Below are positions 7,536 through 17,867 of a stretch of DNA of 33,204 nucleotides, piece after piece. This DNA comes from Burkholderiales bacterium RIFCSPHIGHO2_12_FULL_63_20. GTDB lineage: Bacteria > Pseudomonadota > Gammaproteobacteria > Burkholderiales > Burkholderiaceae_C. Both the position numbers and the translations under genes were made by a program. The stretch is from the NCBI GenBank assembly GCA_001770775.1, contig MESA01000009.1:1-33204 (forward strand), read 5' to 3'. Below the pieces are notes generated by a model. The model was not told the origin of the DNA, did no database searches, and saw only the letters and a program-made list of their open reading frames with translations. Numbering within the stretch: the first letter of the stretch is position 1; each line of letters starts with the position of its first letter.

Positions 7536-8204
7536 TTAGATCAGCCCCTTTTCGGCGAAGGACAGGGCCCCGCAGCGGCCCACCACGAGGTGATCGAGCA
7601 CCCGCACATCGACCAGCTGCAGGCTGCTTTTCAGTGTCTGGGTGAGCAGCTCGTCGGCCCGTGATGGCTCGAGCAAGCCCGAGGGGTGGTTGTGCGCCAG
7701 GATCACGCTGGCGGCGTTGAGCTCAAGCGTGCGCTTGACGACCTCACGCGGGTAGACCGACGTTTGCGTGAGCGTGCCCCGAAACAACTCTTCGCAGGCA
7801 ATCAGCCGGTGCTGGGCATCGAGGAACAGCACGGCAAAGACCTCGTGGGGCAGGGCGCCCAGGCGCATCTGCAGGTAGTCCTTCACGAGCTGGGGTGAGG
7901 AGAACACGGGCTGGCTTTGCAGCGTCCCCGAGAGGCTGCGCCTGGCCATCTCCATCACGGCCATCAGCTCGGCCCGCTTGGCCGGCCCCAGACCCTTGAC
8001 GCGGGTCAGTTGCGCGGGTTGTGCCGCCAGCAGGCCTGCGAGGCCCCCCAGGTCCGTCAACACCTTTTCGGCCAGTTGCAGCACGCCCAGGCCCTTCATG
8101 CCGGTGCGCAGCAGCAGGGCCAGCAGTTCGGCGTCGGCCAGCGCAGCGGCGCCGTGCGTCAACAGCTTTTCTCGGGGCCGAAGTGCGGCGGGCAGGTCTT
8201 TCAT
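7536..8204 (-). CDS. radC: RadC family protein (JAMM/MPN+ fold)
   Basis: The family was named for a supposed DNA-repair role that later work withdrew; its true function is unknown. Start ATG 8204 gives [15 protein letters not shown], the usual beginning, and 222 residues, the usual length; the frame is open 36 codons further but without family similarity. A helix-hairpin-helix-like segment (about 60-80, [12 protein letters not shown]) precedes the metal site: E121, H171 and H173 (HNHPSG), S181 and D184. That is the complete JAMM pattern HxH-x7-S-x2-D. The gene is divergent from slpA, with 210 bases between. Confidence 0.95.
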   Translation of the reverse strand: MKDLPAALRPREKLLTHGAAALADAELLALLLRTGMKGLGVLQLAEKVLTDLGGLAGLLAAQPAQLTRVKGLGPAKRAELMAVMEMARRSLSGTLQSQPVFSSPQLVKDYLQMRLGALPHEVFAVLFLDAQHRLIACEELFRGTLTQTSVYPREVVKRTLELNAASVILAHNHPSGLLEPSRADELLTQTLKSSLQLVDVRVLDHLVVGRCGALSFAEKGLI

Positions 8205-8414
8205 CGGGGCTGTGACAGGGTGTGGATAGAGCGATAGATTCTCGGTTGGGCCGGTCCGGGTGCCTATCCTTCGGAAGAACGCCCTCGGATGGGTGGGCCT
8301 GATGCCGGACAAGTCTTTCGCACATGCGTCTGCGCAAACGGCTTCTGAAACCTAAAATCGGCGTTTTCTTATCCGGATCCCCGCTGCAGCGTCTGCCACG
8401 CGGGAGACACCACC

Positions 8415-8876
8415 ATGACCTCTGCTGCCCCCTTGGTTGCCCCTGGCGCTTTCCTGACCCTGCACTACCGCCTGGCGGGGCCGGATGGCGGTGACGTCAT
8501 CAACACCTTCAACGACAAGCCCGCCACCCTGTCGCTGGGTTCAGGCGAGCTCGCCCCCGCACTCGAAGCCCGCCTGATCGGCTTGGCCGAAGGCACCCGC
8601 ACCGTCATCGAACTGGCCCCCGGCGAGGCCTTCGGCCAGCGCAACCCCGAGATGATCCAGCGCGTGGCCTTGTCCCTGCTGCGCAAGCTCGGTGACCTCG
8701 ATGAAACCTGGGCGGTGGGTGATGTCGTGCAGTTCCCGACGCCCGATGGCAAAGGGTCCTTTGCCGGGGTCGTGCGCGAACTGGATCCGGCCGGGGAGTG
8801 GGCCTTGTTTGATTTCAATCACCCCCTGGCAGGCCAGCCTTGCACGTTCGAAGTGCAGCTGATCGGCGTGCTCTGA
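8415..8876 (+). CDS. fkpB: FKBP-type peptidyl-prolyl cis-trans isomerase, SlpA/FkpB type
   Basis: Catalyses proline isomerisation in folding proteins and may act as a chaperone. LTLHYRLA (15-22) opens the FKBP fold, followed by a [13 protein letters not shown] stretch, the [25 protein letters not shown] region typical of SlpA proteins, and an inserted flap-like domain before the final strand. It has 153 residues and no signal peptide, so it is cytosolic. GGGAG lies eight bases before the ATG. A TAAAAT -10-like hexamer is at 8353-8358, but no convincing -35 element is visible. It sits 41 bases before ispH, the same pairing as in E. coli (fkpB-ispH). Confidence 0.93.
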   Translation: MTSAAPLVAPGAFLTLHYRLAGPDGGDVINTFNDKPATLSLGSGELAPALEARLIGLAEGTRTVIELAPGEAFGQRNPEMIQRVALSLLRKLGDLDETWAVGDVVQFPTPDGKGSFAGVVRELDPAGEWALFDFNHPLAGQPCTFEVQLIGVL

Positions 8877-8917
8877 TCCGCGCTTTCAAGCCGCCCCTTT
8901 TTGCCAGGACCTCACGC

Positions 8918-9904
8918 ATGACCCAAGTCCAAGATGTTTTGCTGGCCGAGCCGCGCGGCTTTTGCGCCGGCGTCGACCGCGCCATCGAGATCGTCGAGCG
9001 CGCGCTCGCGCAGTTCGGTGCGCCCATTTACGTGCGCCACGAGATCGTGCACAACACCTATGTGGTCAACGACCTCAAGGCCAAGGGCGCCATCTTCATC
9101 GAAGACCTGGCCGAGGTGCCGCCCGGTGCCACCTTGATCTTCAGCGCCCATGGCGTCAGCCAAGAGGTGCGCCGTGAGGCTGATGCCCGTGGTTTTCAGG
9201 TGTTTGACGCCACCTGCCCGCTGGTCACCAAGGTCCACGTCGAAGTGGCCAAGCTGCACCGTGAGGGCTATGAGTTCATCATGATCGGCCACAAGGGTCA
9301 CCCGGAGGTCGAAGGCACGATGGGCCAGGTCACCGAGGGCATCTACCTTGTCGAGGACGAGGATGACGTCGCCACGGTGCAGGTTCGCTACCCCGAGAGG
9401 CTGGCGGTGGTCACGCAGACCACGCTGTCGGTGGACGATGCAGCGGGCATCCTGGCGGCGATCAAGCGGCGCTTTCCGAACGTCCGTGAGCCCAAGCAGC
9501 AGGACATCTGCTACGCCACCCAGAACCGCCAGGATGCGGTGAAGATCATGGCGCCGCAGGTGGACGTGGTCATCGTGGTGGGCAGTCCCACCAGCTCCAA
9601 CAGCAACCGCCTGCGCGAACTGGCCGAGCGTCTGGGCACGCCGTCGTACATGATCGACAGCCCCGATGACCTGCAGGAAAGCTGGTTCGACGCGCACCCG
9701 CGCGTGGGCCTGACTGCCGGCGCCTCGGCTCCGGACGTGTTGGTGCAGCAGGTGATCGCCCGCTTGCATGCACTGGGCGCCGTGGGCGTGCGTCGCATGC
9801 AAGGCGTGGAAGAACATGTGCGCTTCCCCCTGCCCAAGGGGCTGGGCGGCACGGGCCTGGACCGACCGCTGCCGACCGAGCGCAACAGCGACAATAGCCA
9901 GTAA
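8918..9904 (+). CDS. ispH: 4-hydroxy-3-methylbut-2-enyl diphosphate reductase (IspH/LytB)
   Basis: Last enzyme of the MEP isoprenoid pathway: converts HMBPP to IPP and DMAPP using a [4Fe-4S] cluster. Start ATG 8918 gives 328 residues. The three cluster cysteines are C16 ([10 protein letters not shown]), C100 (DATCPLV) and C198 (ICYATQNRQ). Substrate-binding histidines are H45 (EIVHN), H78 (SAHGVS) and H128 ([11 protein letters not shown]), with acid E130. The SNSNRL motif for diphosphate binding is present. All residues required for activity are visible. AGGA lies upstream of the start. It is probably co-transcribed with fkpB. Confidence 0.97.
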   Translation: MTQVQDVLLAEPRGFCAGVDRAIEIVERALAQFGAPIYVRHEIVHNTYVVNDLKAKGAIFIEDLAEVPPGATLIFSAHGVSQEVRREADARGFQVFDATCPLVTKVHVEVAKLHREGYEFIMIGHKGHPEVEGTMGQVTEGIYLVEDEDDVATVQVRYPERLAVVTQTTLSVDDAAGILAAIKRRFPNVREPKQQDICYATQNRQDAVKIMAPQVDVVIVVGSPTSSNSNRLRELAERLGTPSYMIDSPDDLQESWFDAHPRVGLTAGASAPDVLVQQVIARLHALGAVGVRRMQGVEEHVRFPLPKGLGGTGLDRPLPTERNSDNSQ

Positions 9905-9927
9905 GCTCAAACCACATTCCAACCTGA

Positions 9928-11238
<1,311 letters not shown>

Positions 11239-11311
11239 CGGTGCGTGGAACGCCAAAAACTGATGCTATACTTGTGGGCTACACACCGTTGACCACGGGT
11301 GCACCAGTTTA

Positions 11312-11402
<91 letters not shown>

Positions 11403-11408
11403 AGCATG

Positions 11409-11443
11409 AGCCCTTGCAAGTCATTGATTTGCAAGGGCTTTTT
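11409..11443 (+). terminator. Rho-independent terminator after tRNA-Ser
   Basis: AGCCCTTGCAA (11409-11419) pairs perfectly with TTGCAAGGGCT (11429-11439) over 11 bp, with a 9-base loop and five T (11439-11443). It ends the tRNA transcript and possibly the whole fkpB-ispH-serS-tRNA unit. Confidence 0.93.
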
Positions 11444-11615
11444 GCTATGCGCTCCGATGGCTTGGTGCCCTGTGAGGTCATCGATGGGTGCGCCTTCTCT
11501 GGGTATCGCGTGAACTTCCGCGATGGCGGCACATCCGCCGCCGCTGCGTTCGGCCCGTCATCCTGGTGAACTACCATCCGAGCCGACGACCCTGGTTTCT
11601 AAAGGATGATTCGAC

Positions 11616-12980
11616 GTGACACATGGCACGGCACCAGACGCTGACAACGCTTCGCCCGCGCTGGCTCCTGTGAGTTTCTGGGAGGCCTTTGTGTTCTGGC
11701 TCAAGTTGGGCTTCATCAGCTTCGGTGGCCCGGCCGGGCAGATTGCCATCATGCACGCCGAGTTGGTTGAGCGTCGTCGCTGGATCAGCGAGAAGCGCTT
11801 TCTGCATGCGCTCAATTACTGCATGGTGTTGCCGGGGCCGGAGGCGCAGCAGCTGGCCACTTACATTGGCTGGCTCATGCACCGGACCTGGGGCGGCATC
11901 GTGGCCGGTGCCCTGTTTGTGCTGCCGTCGCTGGGCCTGCTGGTGGCCTTGTCGTGGGTCTACATCGCTTTCGGCGACCTGCCTGTCGTGGCAGGCCTGT
12001 TCTATGGCATCAAGCCGGCCGTGACCGCCATCGTGTTGCAGGCCGCTCACCGCATCGGATCGCGTGCTTTGCAGAACCGTTGGCTATGGGGGATCGCGGC
12101 GGCATCCTTCGTCGCGATCTTTGCGCTCAACGTGCCGTTTCCCATCATTGTGGTGGTGGCGGCGTTGATCGGCTACGTTGGTGGGCGCATGGCGCCGACG
12201 CAGTTCCAACTGGGCGGCGGGGACGGCAAGGTCACGGCCTCGCTCGGGCCCGCCTGGATCGACGATGACACCCCGACGCCCTCGCATGCGCAGTTCCGCT
12301 GGGGGCGCCTGGCGCGCCTGGCATTGTCTGGGGCGGCTTTGTGGCTGGTGCCGATGGGCTTGCTCACGGCCAGCGTGGGCTGGCACCACACGCTCACGCA
12401 GATGGGCTGGTTCTTTACCAAGGCTGCGCTGCTGACGTTCGGCGGGGCCTATGCGGTGTTGCCGTATGTGTACCAGGGCGCGGTGGGCCACTACGGCTGG
12501 CTCAACCCGGCTCAGATGATCGATGGGCTGGCGCTGGGCGAAACCACGCCGGGGCCGCTGATCATGGTGGTGGCGTTTGTGGCTTTCATTGGCGGCTACG
12601 TCAAGGCCGTGCTGGGTCCAGATGCCTTGTTCCTGGGCGGCGCCTTGGCCGCGGTGCTGGTGACGTGGTTCACCTTCCTGCCGTCTTTCCTGTTCATCCT
12701 GGCGGGCGGGCCGTTGGTGGAGTCCACCCACAACGACCTTCATTTCACCGCGCCGTTGACGGCCATCACCGCCGCGGTGGTGGGCGTGATCCTGAACCTG
12801 GCGCTGTTCTTCGGCTACCACGTGCTTTGGCCCGAGGGGTGGGCCGGGCAGTTTGACGCTGGATCGGCGCTGATTGCCTTGGGCGCGGCGGTGGCACTGT
12901 TTCGATTCAAGCGCTCGGTGATGCAGGTGATTGGGGTGTGTGCGGTGGTGGGGTTGATGTGGCAGATGTGGGGGCGGTGA
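11616..12980 (+). CDS. chrA: Chromate transporter ChrA (long, two CHR domains)
   Basis: Inner-membrane transporter of the CHR family; long ChrA proteins export chromate, though many chromosomal members have not been tested. The first CHR domain (about 20-210) shows FGGPAGQIAIMH, RRW and LPGPEAQQLATYIGW. The second (about 235-450) shows LTFGGAYAVLPYV and the GLALGETTPGPLIMV motif, the same signature in diverged form. Length 454 with 10-12 hydrophobic segments fits. The start is GTG 11616, with AAGGA nine bases upstream. No chrB regulator is next to it, so the gene is probably housekeeping rather than part of a resistance operon. The substrate is inferred from the family. Confidence 0.92.
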   Translation: MTHGTAPDADNASPALAPVSFWEAFVFWLKLGFISFGGPAGQIAIMHAELVERRRWISEKRFLHALNYCMVLPGPEAQQLATYIGWLMHRTWGGIVAGALFVLPSLGLLVALSWVYIAFGDLPVVAGLFYGIKPAVTAIVLQAAHRIGSRALQNRWLWGIAAASFVAIFALNVPFPIIVVVAALIGYVGGRMAPTQFQLGGGDGKVTASLGPAWIDDDTPTPSHAQFRWGRLARLALSGAALWLVPMGLLTASVGWHHTLTQMGWFFTKAALLTFGGAYAVLPYVYQGAVGHYGWLNPAQMIDGLALGETTPGPLIMVVAFVAFIGGYVKAVLGPDALFLGGALAAVLVTWFTFLPSFLFILAGGPLVESTHNDLHFTAPLTAITAAVVGVILNLALFFGYHVLWPEGWAGQFDAGSALIALGAAVALFRFKRSVMQVIGVCAVVGLMWQMWGR

Positions 12981-13059
12981 GTGGACTCTTTCTCCAGTGC
13001 CCACGGGGAAACGTCACGTCACCTGTGTGCCGACCGTGGCTAATGGCACAGTACGCCCC

Positions 13060-14451
13060 ATGAACATCATCATTTTGGGCGCTGGCCGTGTGGGCGAGAG
13101 CGTCGCCGAAAGCCTGGTCTCCGAGCAGAACGACATCACGGTGATCGATCAAGATCCCGTGCGCCTGCGGGTGCTGGAAGAGCGTCTGGACTTGCGTGGG
13201 GTCGTGGGCAATGGCATCCAGCCCTCGGTGTTGCGCGAGGCGGGGGCGCAGGACGCCGACATGGTCATTGGGTGCGCCACGTCGGACGAATCCAACCTGG
13301 TGTTCTGCAAGGTGGCCTACAACGTGTTTCAGGTGCCCACCACCATTGCGCGCCTGCGTTCGCCCGAGTTCAAGGAAGGCGATGAGCTGTTGTCCAAGGC
13401 AGGTTTTGCGGTCGACCAGGTCATCTGCCCAGAGGATTCGGTCACGCACTACATCAACAAGTTGCTCGAGTATCCGGAAGCCTTGCATGTGCTGGAGTTC
13501 GCGGAAGGTCGGGTGTGCCTGATCGGGGTGAAGGCCGTGGCGGGCAGCACCTTGGCCGGACGAACCCTGGCGGAGTTCAAACAGTGCTTCCCCAACTTCG
13601 AGATGCGGGTGGTGGCGCTGTACCGTCAGGATGTGGGCGTCGAGCCGACGCGTGACACGGTGGTGTTGCCGGGGGACGAGGTGTTCGTGCTGGCCGCGCA
13701 GGAGCACATCCGGCAGGTGCTCAAGGCCATCCACAATGTGGACCAGCCGGTGCAGCGCGTGATGATCGGTGGCTGCGGGAAGGTGGGCTTGCGTCTGGCG
13801 CGCAGCCTGATCGGGCAGTATCAGGTCAAGCTCATCGAGCAAAAGCTCACGCGTTGTGAGTACCTGGCCAGTCAGTTGCCTTCGGATGTGCTGGTGCTGC
13901 AAGGCGATACCGTCGACGAGGACCTGCTGGAGGAAGAGAACGTGGCCGACATGGACATGTTCCTGGCGCTGACGGACGACGATGAAGACAACATCATGGC
14001 GGCGATGCTGGCCAAGCGATTGGGCGCACGCCGGGTGATGGCGCTGATCAACCGGCGCTCTTATGCCGACATGTTGAACGGCGGCATGATCGACATCGCG
14101 GTCTCGCCCGCCCAGACTGTGATCGGGGAGTTGTTGACGCACATTCGCCGCGGTGACGTGGTGGGGGTCCATAGCCTGCGCCGTGGTGCCGCCGAGGCTC
14201 TGGAAGGGGTGGCGCGGGGCGATGCCAAGACGTCCCGGCTGGTGGGGCGGCGCATTGAGAACATCAAGCTGCCCGCTGGGGCCCGGTTCGGTGCCATCGT
14301 GCGGGGCGAGGGGCGTCAGTCTCAGGTGCTGATGCCGCACCATGACACGCTCATCGAGACGGATGATCACATCATCATCTTCATTCCCCACAAGCGTCTG
14401 GTGCGTGCGGTGGAGAAGCTGTTTCAGGTCGGCGCGACGTTTTTCGGGTGA
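13060..14451 (+). CDS. trkA: Trk potassium uptake regulatory subunit TrkA
   Basis: Peripheral membrane NAD(H)-binding protein that gates the TrkH potassium channel. It has two tandem RCK modules. The first RCK-N has ILGAGRVG (5-12) and D30 at the end of the second strand (VIDQD) for the adenosine ribose. The second RCK-N begins IGGCGKVG (236-243). RCK-C regions follow each (about 140-225 and 370-460). Start ATG 13060 gives 463 residues, close to the E. coli length of 458. It overlaps trkH by 4 nt (GTGA), indicating coupled translation and one transport complex. Confidence 0.96.
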   Translation: MNIIILGAGRVGESVAESLVSEQNDITVIDQDPVRLRVLEERLDLRGVVGNGIQPSVLREAGAQDADMVIGCATSDESNLVFCKVAYNVFQVPTTIARLRSPEFKEGDELLSKAGFAVDQVICPEDSVTHYINKLLEYPEALHVLEFAEGRVCLIGVKAVAGSTLAGRTLAEFKQCFPNFEMRVVALYRQDVGVEPTRDTVVLPGDEVFVLAAQEHIRQVLKAIHNVDQPVQRVMIGGCGKVGLRLARSLIGQYQVKLIEQKLTRCEYLASQLPSDVLVLQGDTVDEDLLEEENVADMDMFLALTDDDEDNIMAAMLAKRLGARRVMALINRRSYADMLNGGMIDIAVSPAQTVIGELLTHIRRGDVVGVHSLRRGAAEALEGVARGDAKTSRLVGRRIENIKLPAGARFGAIVRGEGRQSQVLMPHHDTLIETDDHIIIFIPHKRLVRAVEKLFQVGATFFG

Positions 14452-15917
14452 TCGCCATGCAGTTGTTTGGTCCGGTTCTGGCCTTGCTGGCGCGCATCCT
14501 GATGGCGTTTGCCTTTGCCTTTTTTGTGCCTTTGGCCTGGGCGTGGTTTGAAGATGCCGCAGCCCTGCGGGCGGTGTGGGGTGCTTCGTTTGGGCTGGCC
14601 TTTGGCAGTGGCTGGTTGCTGTTCATGGTCAGCCGCAAGTACCGGCGGGAGCTGTTGCCGCGTGATGGCTTTTTGCTGGTCAACCTGGTGTGGGTGGTGC
14701 TGACGTTTTATGCCACGGTGCCCTTGCTGTTTGCGGTGCCGGACATCACCTGGAGTAAAGCGTTTTTTGAAGCCATGAGTGCCTTGACGGCCACGGGGGC
14801 CACGGCCTTGTCGGGCCTGGATCACCTGCCAGTGTCGGTCAATGTGTGGCGCTGTTTCCTGCAGTTGGTCGGTGGGCTGGGCATTGTGCTGTTGGTGGTG
14901 GCGGTGCTGCCGCTGCTCGGTCTGGGCGGCATGCAGCTCTACAAGGCCGAAACGCCGGGGCCGATGAAGGACGCCAAGTTCACACCGCGCATCGCCGAGA
15001 CGGCGCGGGGCCTGTGGGCGGTGTACTTCGTGTTGTCGGCGGCGTGTTTCCTGGCCTACCGTTGGGCGGGCATGAGCTGGGCCGATGCCTTCATGCACAT
15101 GTGCACGACCATGGGTCTGGGCGGGCTGTCGTCGCACGACGCCAGTTTTGGCTACTGGAATTCGCCGGCCATCGAGTGGGTGGCGACCTTGTTCATGACG
15201 CTGGCAGGCATCAGCTTCTTGCGCTATTTCATGGTGTGGCGCTCGCGCTCGCTCAAGCCCGTCACCGATGACCGGGAAATCCGCATGTACATCGTGGTCT
15301 TGCTGGTGGCGGTGCTGGTGGTGTTCGTGAGCCTGTTGGACCACCAGCCTCAGGCCCATGCGGCAGACACCTTTCGGGTCGCCCTGTTCCATGTGGTGTC
15401 GGTGGCCACCACGACGGGCTACGCCTCGCAGGATTACACGCTGTGGCCGGTGGCCTTGCCGGTGTTGATGATGTTTCTGGGCTCGTTCGCTTCTTGCGCG
15501 GGCTCCACGGGCGGCGGCATCAAGATGGTTCGCATGATCTTGCTGATCAAGCAGGCGCGTCGCGAGTTGGTGCGCATCATCCATCCGCGGGTGGTGAACC
15601 CGGTGACGCTGGGCGGGCAGAATGTCTCCGCGCCAGTCATGCACGCGGTGCTGGGCTTCATGCTGATCTACGGTGGGGCCACGATGGGCCTGACCTTCCT
15701 GATGTTGCTGTCGGGGCTGGACATCGTGACGGCGTTTTCGGCCGTGGTGGCCACGGTCAACAACATCGGACCGGGTCTGGGGCAGGTGGGGCCCGCGGGC
15801 AACTTCGGGGGGTTGAGTGCGTTTCAGTTGTCCGTCCTCAGCTTTGCAATGCTGCTGGGGCGACTGGAGTTCTTGACAGTGCTGGTGCTGTTCACACGGC
15901 ATTTCTGGCGCCGCTGA
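14448..15917 (+). CDS. trkH: Trk potassium channel subunit TrkH
   Basis: Inner-membrane K+-translocating subunit, a four-repeat channel of the SKT superfamily. The four selectivity-filter turns can be found: ATGA (115-118), TTMGL (220-224), TTTGY (321-325) and NNIGP (438-442). Each carries the conserved glycine that lines the pore. Length 489 with about ten membrane spans is typical. The start is GTG 14448, overlapping the trkA stop, or ATG 14457 three codons later. It forms a TrkAH operon with the preceding gene. Confidence 0.96.
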   Translation: MIAMQLFGPVLALLARILMAFAFAFFVPLAWAWFEDAAALRAVWGASFGLAFGSGWLLFMVSRKYRRELLPRDGFLLVNLVWVVLTFYATVPLLFAVPDITWSKAFFEAMSALTATGATALSGLDHLPVSVNVWRCFLQLVGGLGIVLLVVAVLPLLGLGGMQLYKAETPGPMKDAKFTPRIAETARGLWAVYFVLSAACFLAYRWAGMSWADAFMHMCTTMGLGGLSSHDASFGYWNSPAIEWVATLFMTLAGISFLRYFMVWRSRSLKPVTDDREIRMYIVVLLVAVLVVFVSLLDHQPQAHAADTFRVALFHVVSVATTTGYASQDYTLWPVALPVLMMFLGSFASCAGSTGGGIKMVRMILLIKQARRELVRIIHPRVVNPVTLGGQNVSAPVMHAVLGFMLIYGGATMGLTFLMLLSGLDIVTAFSAVVATVNNIGPGLGQVGPAGNFGGLSAFQLSVLSFAMLLGRLEFLTVLVLFTRHFWRR

Positions 15918-15935
15918 GGCGAGGGCGAGCCGGTC

Positions 15936-15973
15936 CCCAGTGGTTCACTGGGAGATCGCCGTCGGCCGATAAT
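15936..15973 (+). promoter_or_regulatory. Two dyads and a -10-like element upstream of the TRIC gene
   Basis: CCCAGTG (15936-15942) and CACTGGG (15946-15952) form a perfect 7-bp inverted repeat. Eleven bases on, GCCGAT-A-ATCGGC (about 15964-15976) is a second dyad containing GATAAT (15968-15973), which could serve as a -10 box, with TTCACT (15944-15949) as a weak -35 at 18 bases. No T-tract follows either dyad, so termination is unlikely. The promoter reading is tentative. Confidence 0.35.
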
Positions 15974-16003
15974 CGGCGTTTTCGCGATCGACGGAGACGG
16001 GCT

Positions 16004-16618
16004 GTGCTGACCTTCATCTACCTGGTGGCCATCACGGCCGAAGCCATGTCGGGGGCCTTGGCAGCCGGTCGTCGCAGCATGGACATCTTCGGGGTGGCGG
16101 TGGTGGCGTTTGTCACGGCGCTGGGCGGCGGCACGGTACGCGATCTGATCCTGGGGCACTTTCCGATCGGCTGGACGCAGCACCCTACCTACATCTACCT
16201 GGTGATTGGCGCAGGCTTGCTGACCATCGTGATCGCGCCTTACATGCACCACCTTAAGCGAACGTTCCTGGTGTTGGACGCGTTGGGACTGGTGGCGTTC
16301 TCGCTGATTGGCTGCGATGTGGCCTTGCAGATGAACTACCCCGTGGCGGTGGTGATCATGGCCGGCATGATCACCGGCATCTTTGGTGGCATCTTGCGCG
16401 ATGTGCTGTGCGCGCAGGTGCCGGTGGTGTTCCAGCGCGAGATCTACGCGATGGTGTCACTGGCGGTGTGCGGGCTGTTTCTCTCGCTGAGGGCGCTGGG
16501 GGTCGATCAGGAAGTGAATACCGTCATCAGCCTGGTGAGTGGTTTGTCGTTGCGGCTGCTCGCCATCTATTTTGGCTGGAGCCTGCCGACGTTCTCCTAC
16601 GGGCGTCGGTGGGACTGA
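16004..16618 (+). CDS. Trimeric intracellular cation (TRIC) channel family protein (UPF0126/YicG)
   Basis: Membrane protein of about seven segments. Prokaryotic TRIC proteins form trimeric K+-permeable pores, but cellular roles in bacteria are poorly known. Two internal repeats are visible: ALGGGTVRDLILGHFP (39-54) and GIFGGILRDVLCAQVP (125-140), each with the glycine-rich kink and RD pair of the family. Start GTG 16004, with GGAG seven bases upstream, gives 204 residues, the normal length. It follows trkA-trkH on the same strand after 86 bases, which suggests a link to potassium handling, although its own promoter is possible. Confidence 0.92.
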   Translation: MLTFIYLVAITAEAMSGALAAGRRSMDIFGVAVVAFVTALGGGTVRDLILGHFPIGWTQHPTYIYLVIGAGLLTIVIAPYMHHLKRTFLVLDALGLVAFSLIGCDVALQMNYPVAVVIMAGMITGIFGGILRDVLCAQVPVVFQREIYAMVSLAVCGLFLSLRALGVDQEVNTVISLVSGLSLRLLAIYFGWSLPTFSYGRRWD

Positions 16619-16647
16619 GGGCGCGCACCTGAAGAAGCTGGGGGCCG

Positions 16648-17283
16648 TCAAGGCAAACGCACCGCAGCCAAGGCCTCGTAGAACTGCGCCAGATGAATGC
16701 CATCGACCACGCCGTGGTGCGCCTGCACGGCCACGGGCATCACCCAGGTGTCGCTGCGGGCTGAGAACTTGCCCAGGGTGATCACCGGGATGTAGGCATA
16801 CAGCGGATCGTAGGGGTGCGTGAAGGCCGTGAAGGACAGCCACGGTACCGTGGTGATGAAGAACATGTGGTGCTTGGCGCCCACCGACAGGTCGGGTGTG
16901 AGCTTGACTGCGTCCATGCGAGCCTGGTTCTCGCGGCAGTAGGCGGCAAAGTCGTCCAGGTGGAGGCCGTCGCAGAAGGAGAACAGGCCGCCGTCACGTG
17001 CGACGGTGTAGCCGGGGTCGGTACGGTCGTACTCGTACAGCACGCCGTCGATCACACGCTGGCGAAAGGCGGGCACGGCCTGCACCGCTCGGGATACCGC
17101 GTAGCTCATACCCAGGAAGAACGAGACGCCCAGGGTCTGGCAAGTCTGCCGGATAGAGGTGACGTCGACCTCGCAGGTGACGCTGAGCTGGGGCAGGCTG
17201 CGGTCGGCGAAGGCGCGCAGGATGTCGGCGCGCGGGTAGGTGTCGAGGTCGATCCGGCGGGGCGTAGGGGGCGGGGTCGTCAC
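16648..17283 (-). CDS. Chloramphenicol acetyltransferase-like (CAT superfamily) O-acetyltransferase
   Basis: Cytosolic trimer-forming acetyl-CoA:acceptor transferase by family. The catalytic HHxxxDG motif is present as HHGVVDG (189-195), with H190 the likely base and D194 the structural acid. PWLSFTAFTH (147-156) supplies S150, the equivalent of CAT Ser148. VSFFLGMSYAVSRAVQAVPAFRQR matches the CAT helix region, and FFITTVPW is typical. Length 211 is normal. The gene starts with GTG 17283; no ATG and no good ribosome binding site are seen. It has the same base composition as its neighbours and no mobile element nearby, so it looks like a native chromosomal gene. Whether chloramphenicol is the real acceptor cannot be told from sequence. 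Confidence 0.88.
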   Translation of the reverse strand: MTTPPPTPRRIDLDTYPRADILRAFADRSLPQLSVTCEVDVTSIRQTCQTLGVSFFLGMSYAVSRAVQAVPAFRQRVIDGVLYEYDRTDPGYTVARDGGLFSFCDGLHLDDFAAYCRENQARMDAVKLTPDLSVGAKHHMFFITTVPWLSFTAFTHPYDPLYAYIPVITLGKFSARSDTWVMPVAVQAHHGVVDGIHLAQFYEALAAVRLP

Positions 17284-17421
17284 AGGAAGGCTCTGGGGCG
17301 TGAAGGAAGTGGCATTACACCAGGGTTCATCTCAGCGTTCGGCGCCAGAGAAGACAGGCAGGTGGCATGGGTTAAGGGTTTACCCTAGAATCTCGGCTGT
17401 CATCCTTCAGGGCTTCTCACC

Positions 17422-17760
17422 ATGCAAACCGATCCGAACGTCAATCTGAACCTCATGCTGGGTCTGAGCGTGGCGCCTTTGAGCGTGGCCAACGCCTATC
17501 TCAGCCAACTGGAGCGGGGTTCGATCCACTCTCTGCAATCGCACGACCGTGCGCTGTCGCGGGCCCTCAACACCTTCAACACCCTCTGGTTCAATCTGGG
17601 GTTGGACGCGGTGAGCGCGTCACGCAATGCGGTGCGCTGTGCCGAAGACTTGGGCCTGCCCAACCCGCTGCTGTCGGCGACCGATGAGGTGCTGTCGCAG
17701 CAGGAGGCCTCGCTGCGGGCCACGGCGCGCCAGGTGGTGCACATGGCCTACGCTTACTGA
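17422..17760 (+). CDS. 112-residue protein of unknown function, helical, no signal peptide
   Basis: I do not recognise the family. The protein is predicted mostly alpha-helical, with Ala, Ser and Leu prominent. A stretch LGLSVAPLSVANAYLSQLE (14-32) is followed by helices rich in Asn and Ser and a C-terminal amphipathic helix ending VVHMAYAY. There is one Cys (about residue 74), no membrane span and no N-terminal signal. Phasin-like or RebB-like (R-body) proteins share this composition, but I see no decisive motif for either. A TAGAAT hexamer (17386-17391) overlapping a GGGTTTACCC dyad lies 31 bases upstream. It is a single gene, with the lipoprotein gene 107 bases downstream on the same strand. 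Confidence 0.75.
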   Translation: MQTDPNVNLNLMLGLSVAPLSVANAYLSQLERGSIHSLQSHDRALSRALNTFNTLWFNLGLDAVSASRNAVRCAEDLGLPNPLLSATDEVLSQQEASLRATARQVVHMAYAY

Positions 17761-17867
17761 GCAACGCATCAAGGGCGCTGACACAGCACTGTCAAATTCA
17801 TTCTCTATAAAGCGATCCTTGCTGTTCCAACATGAGAACGGTCAACTGTAAGCACTGGAGATGGATG

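Noticed and set aside
8205..8312. Longer RadC start at 8312
   Set aside because: The 36 extra residues have no family similarity, while ATG 8204 gives the standard RadC N terminus.
12997..13059. Longer TrkA start at 12997
   Set aside because: The extra 21 residues precede the canonical MNIIILGAGRVG start and have no conserved features.
13044..13059. Possible sigma-54 box (TGGCAC) before trkA
   Set aside because: The GC element is not at the required GG-N10-GC spacing.
12907..15902. Long minus-strand frames opposite trkA and trkH (about 490 codons each)
   Set aside because: Both are rich in His, Gln and Arg with no motifs. They mirror real genes coding for TrkA and TrkH.
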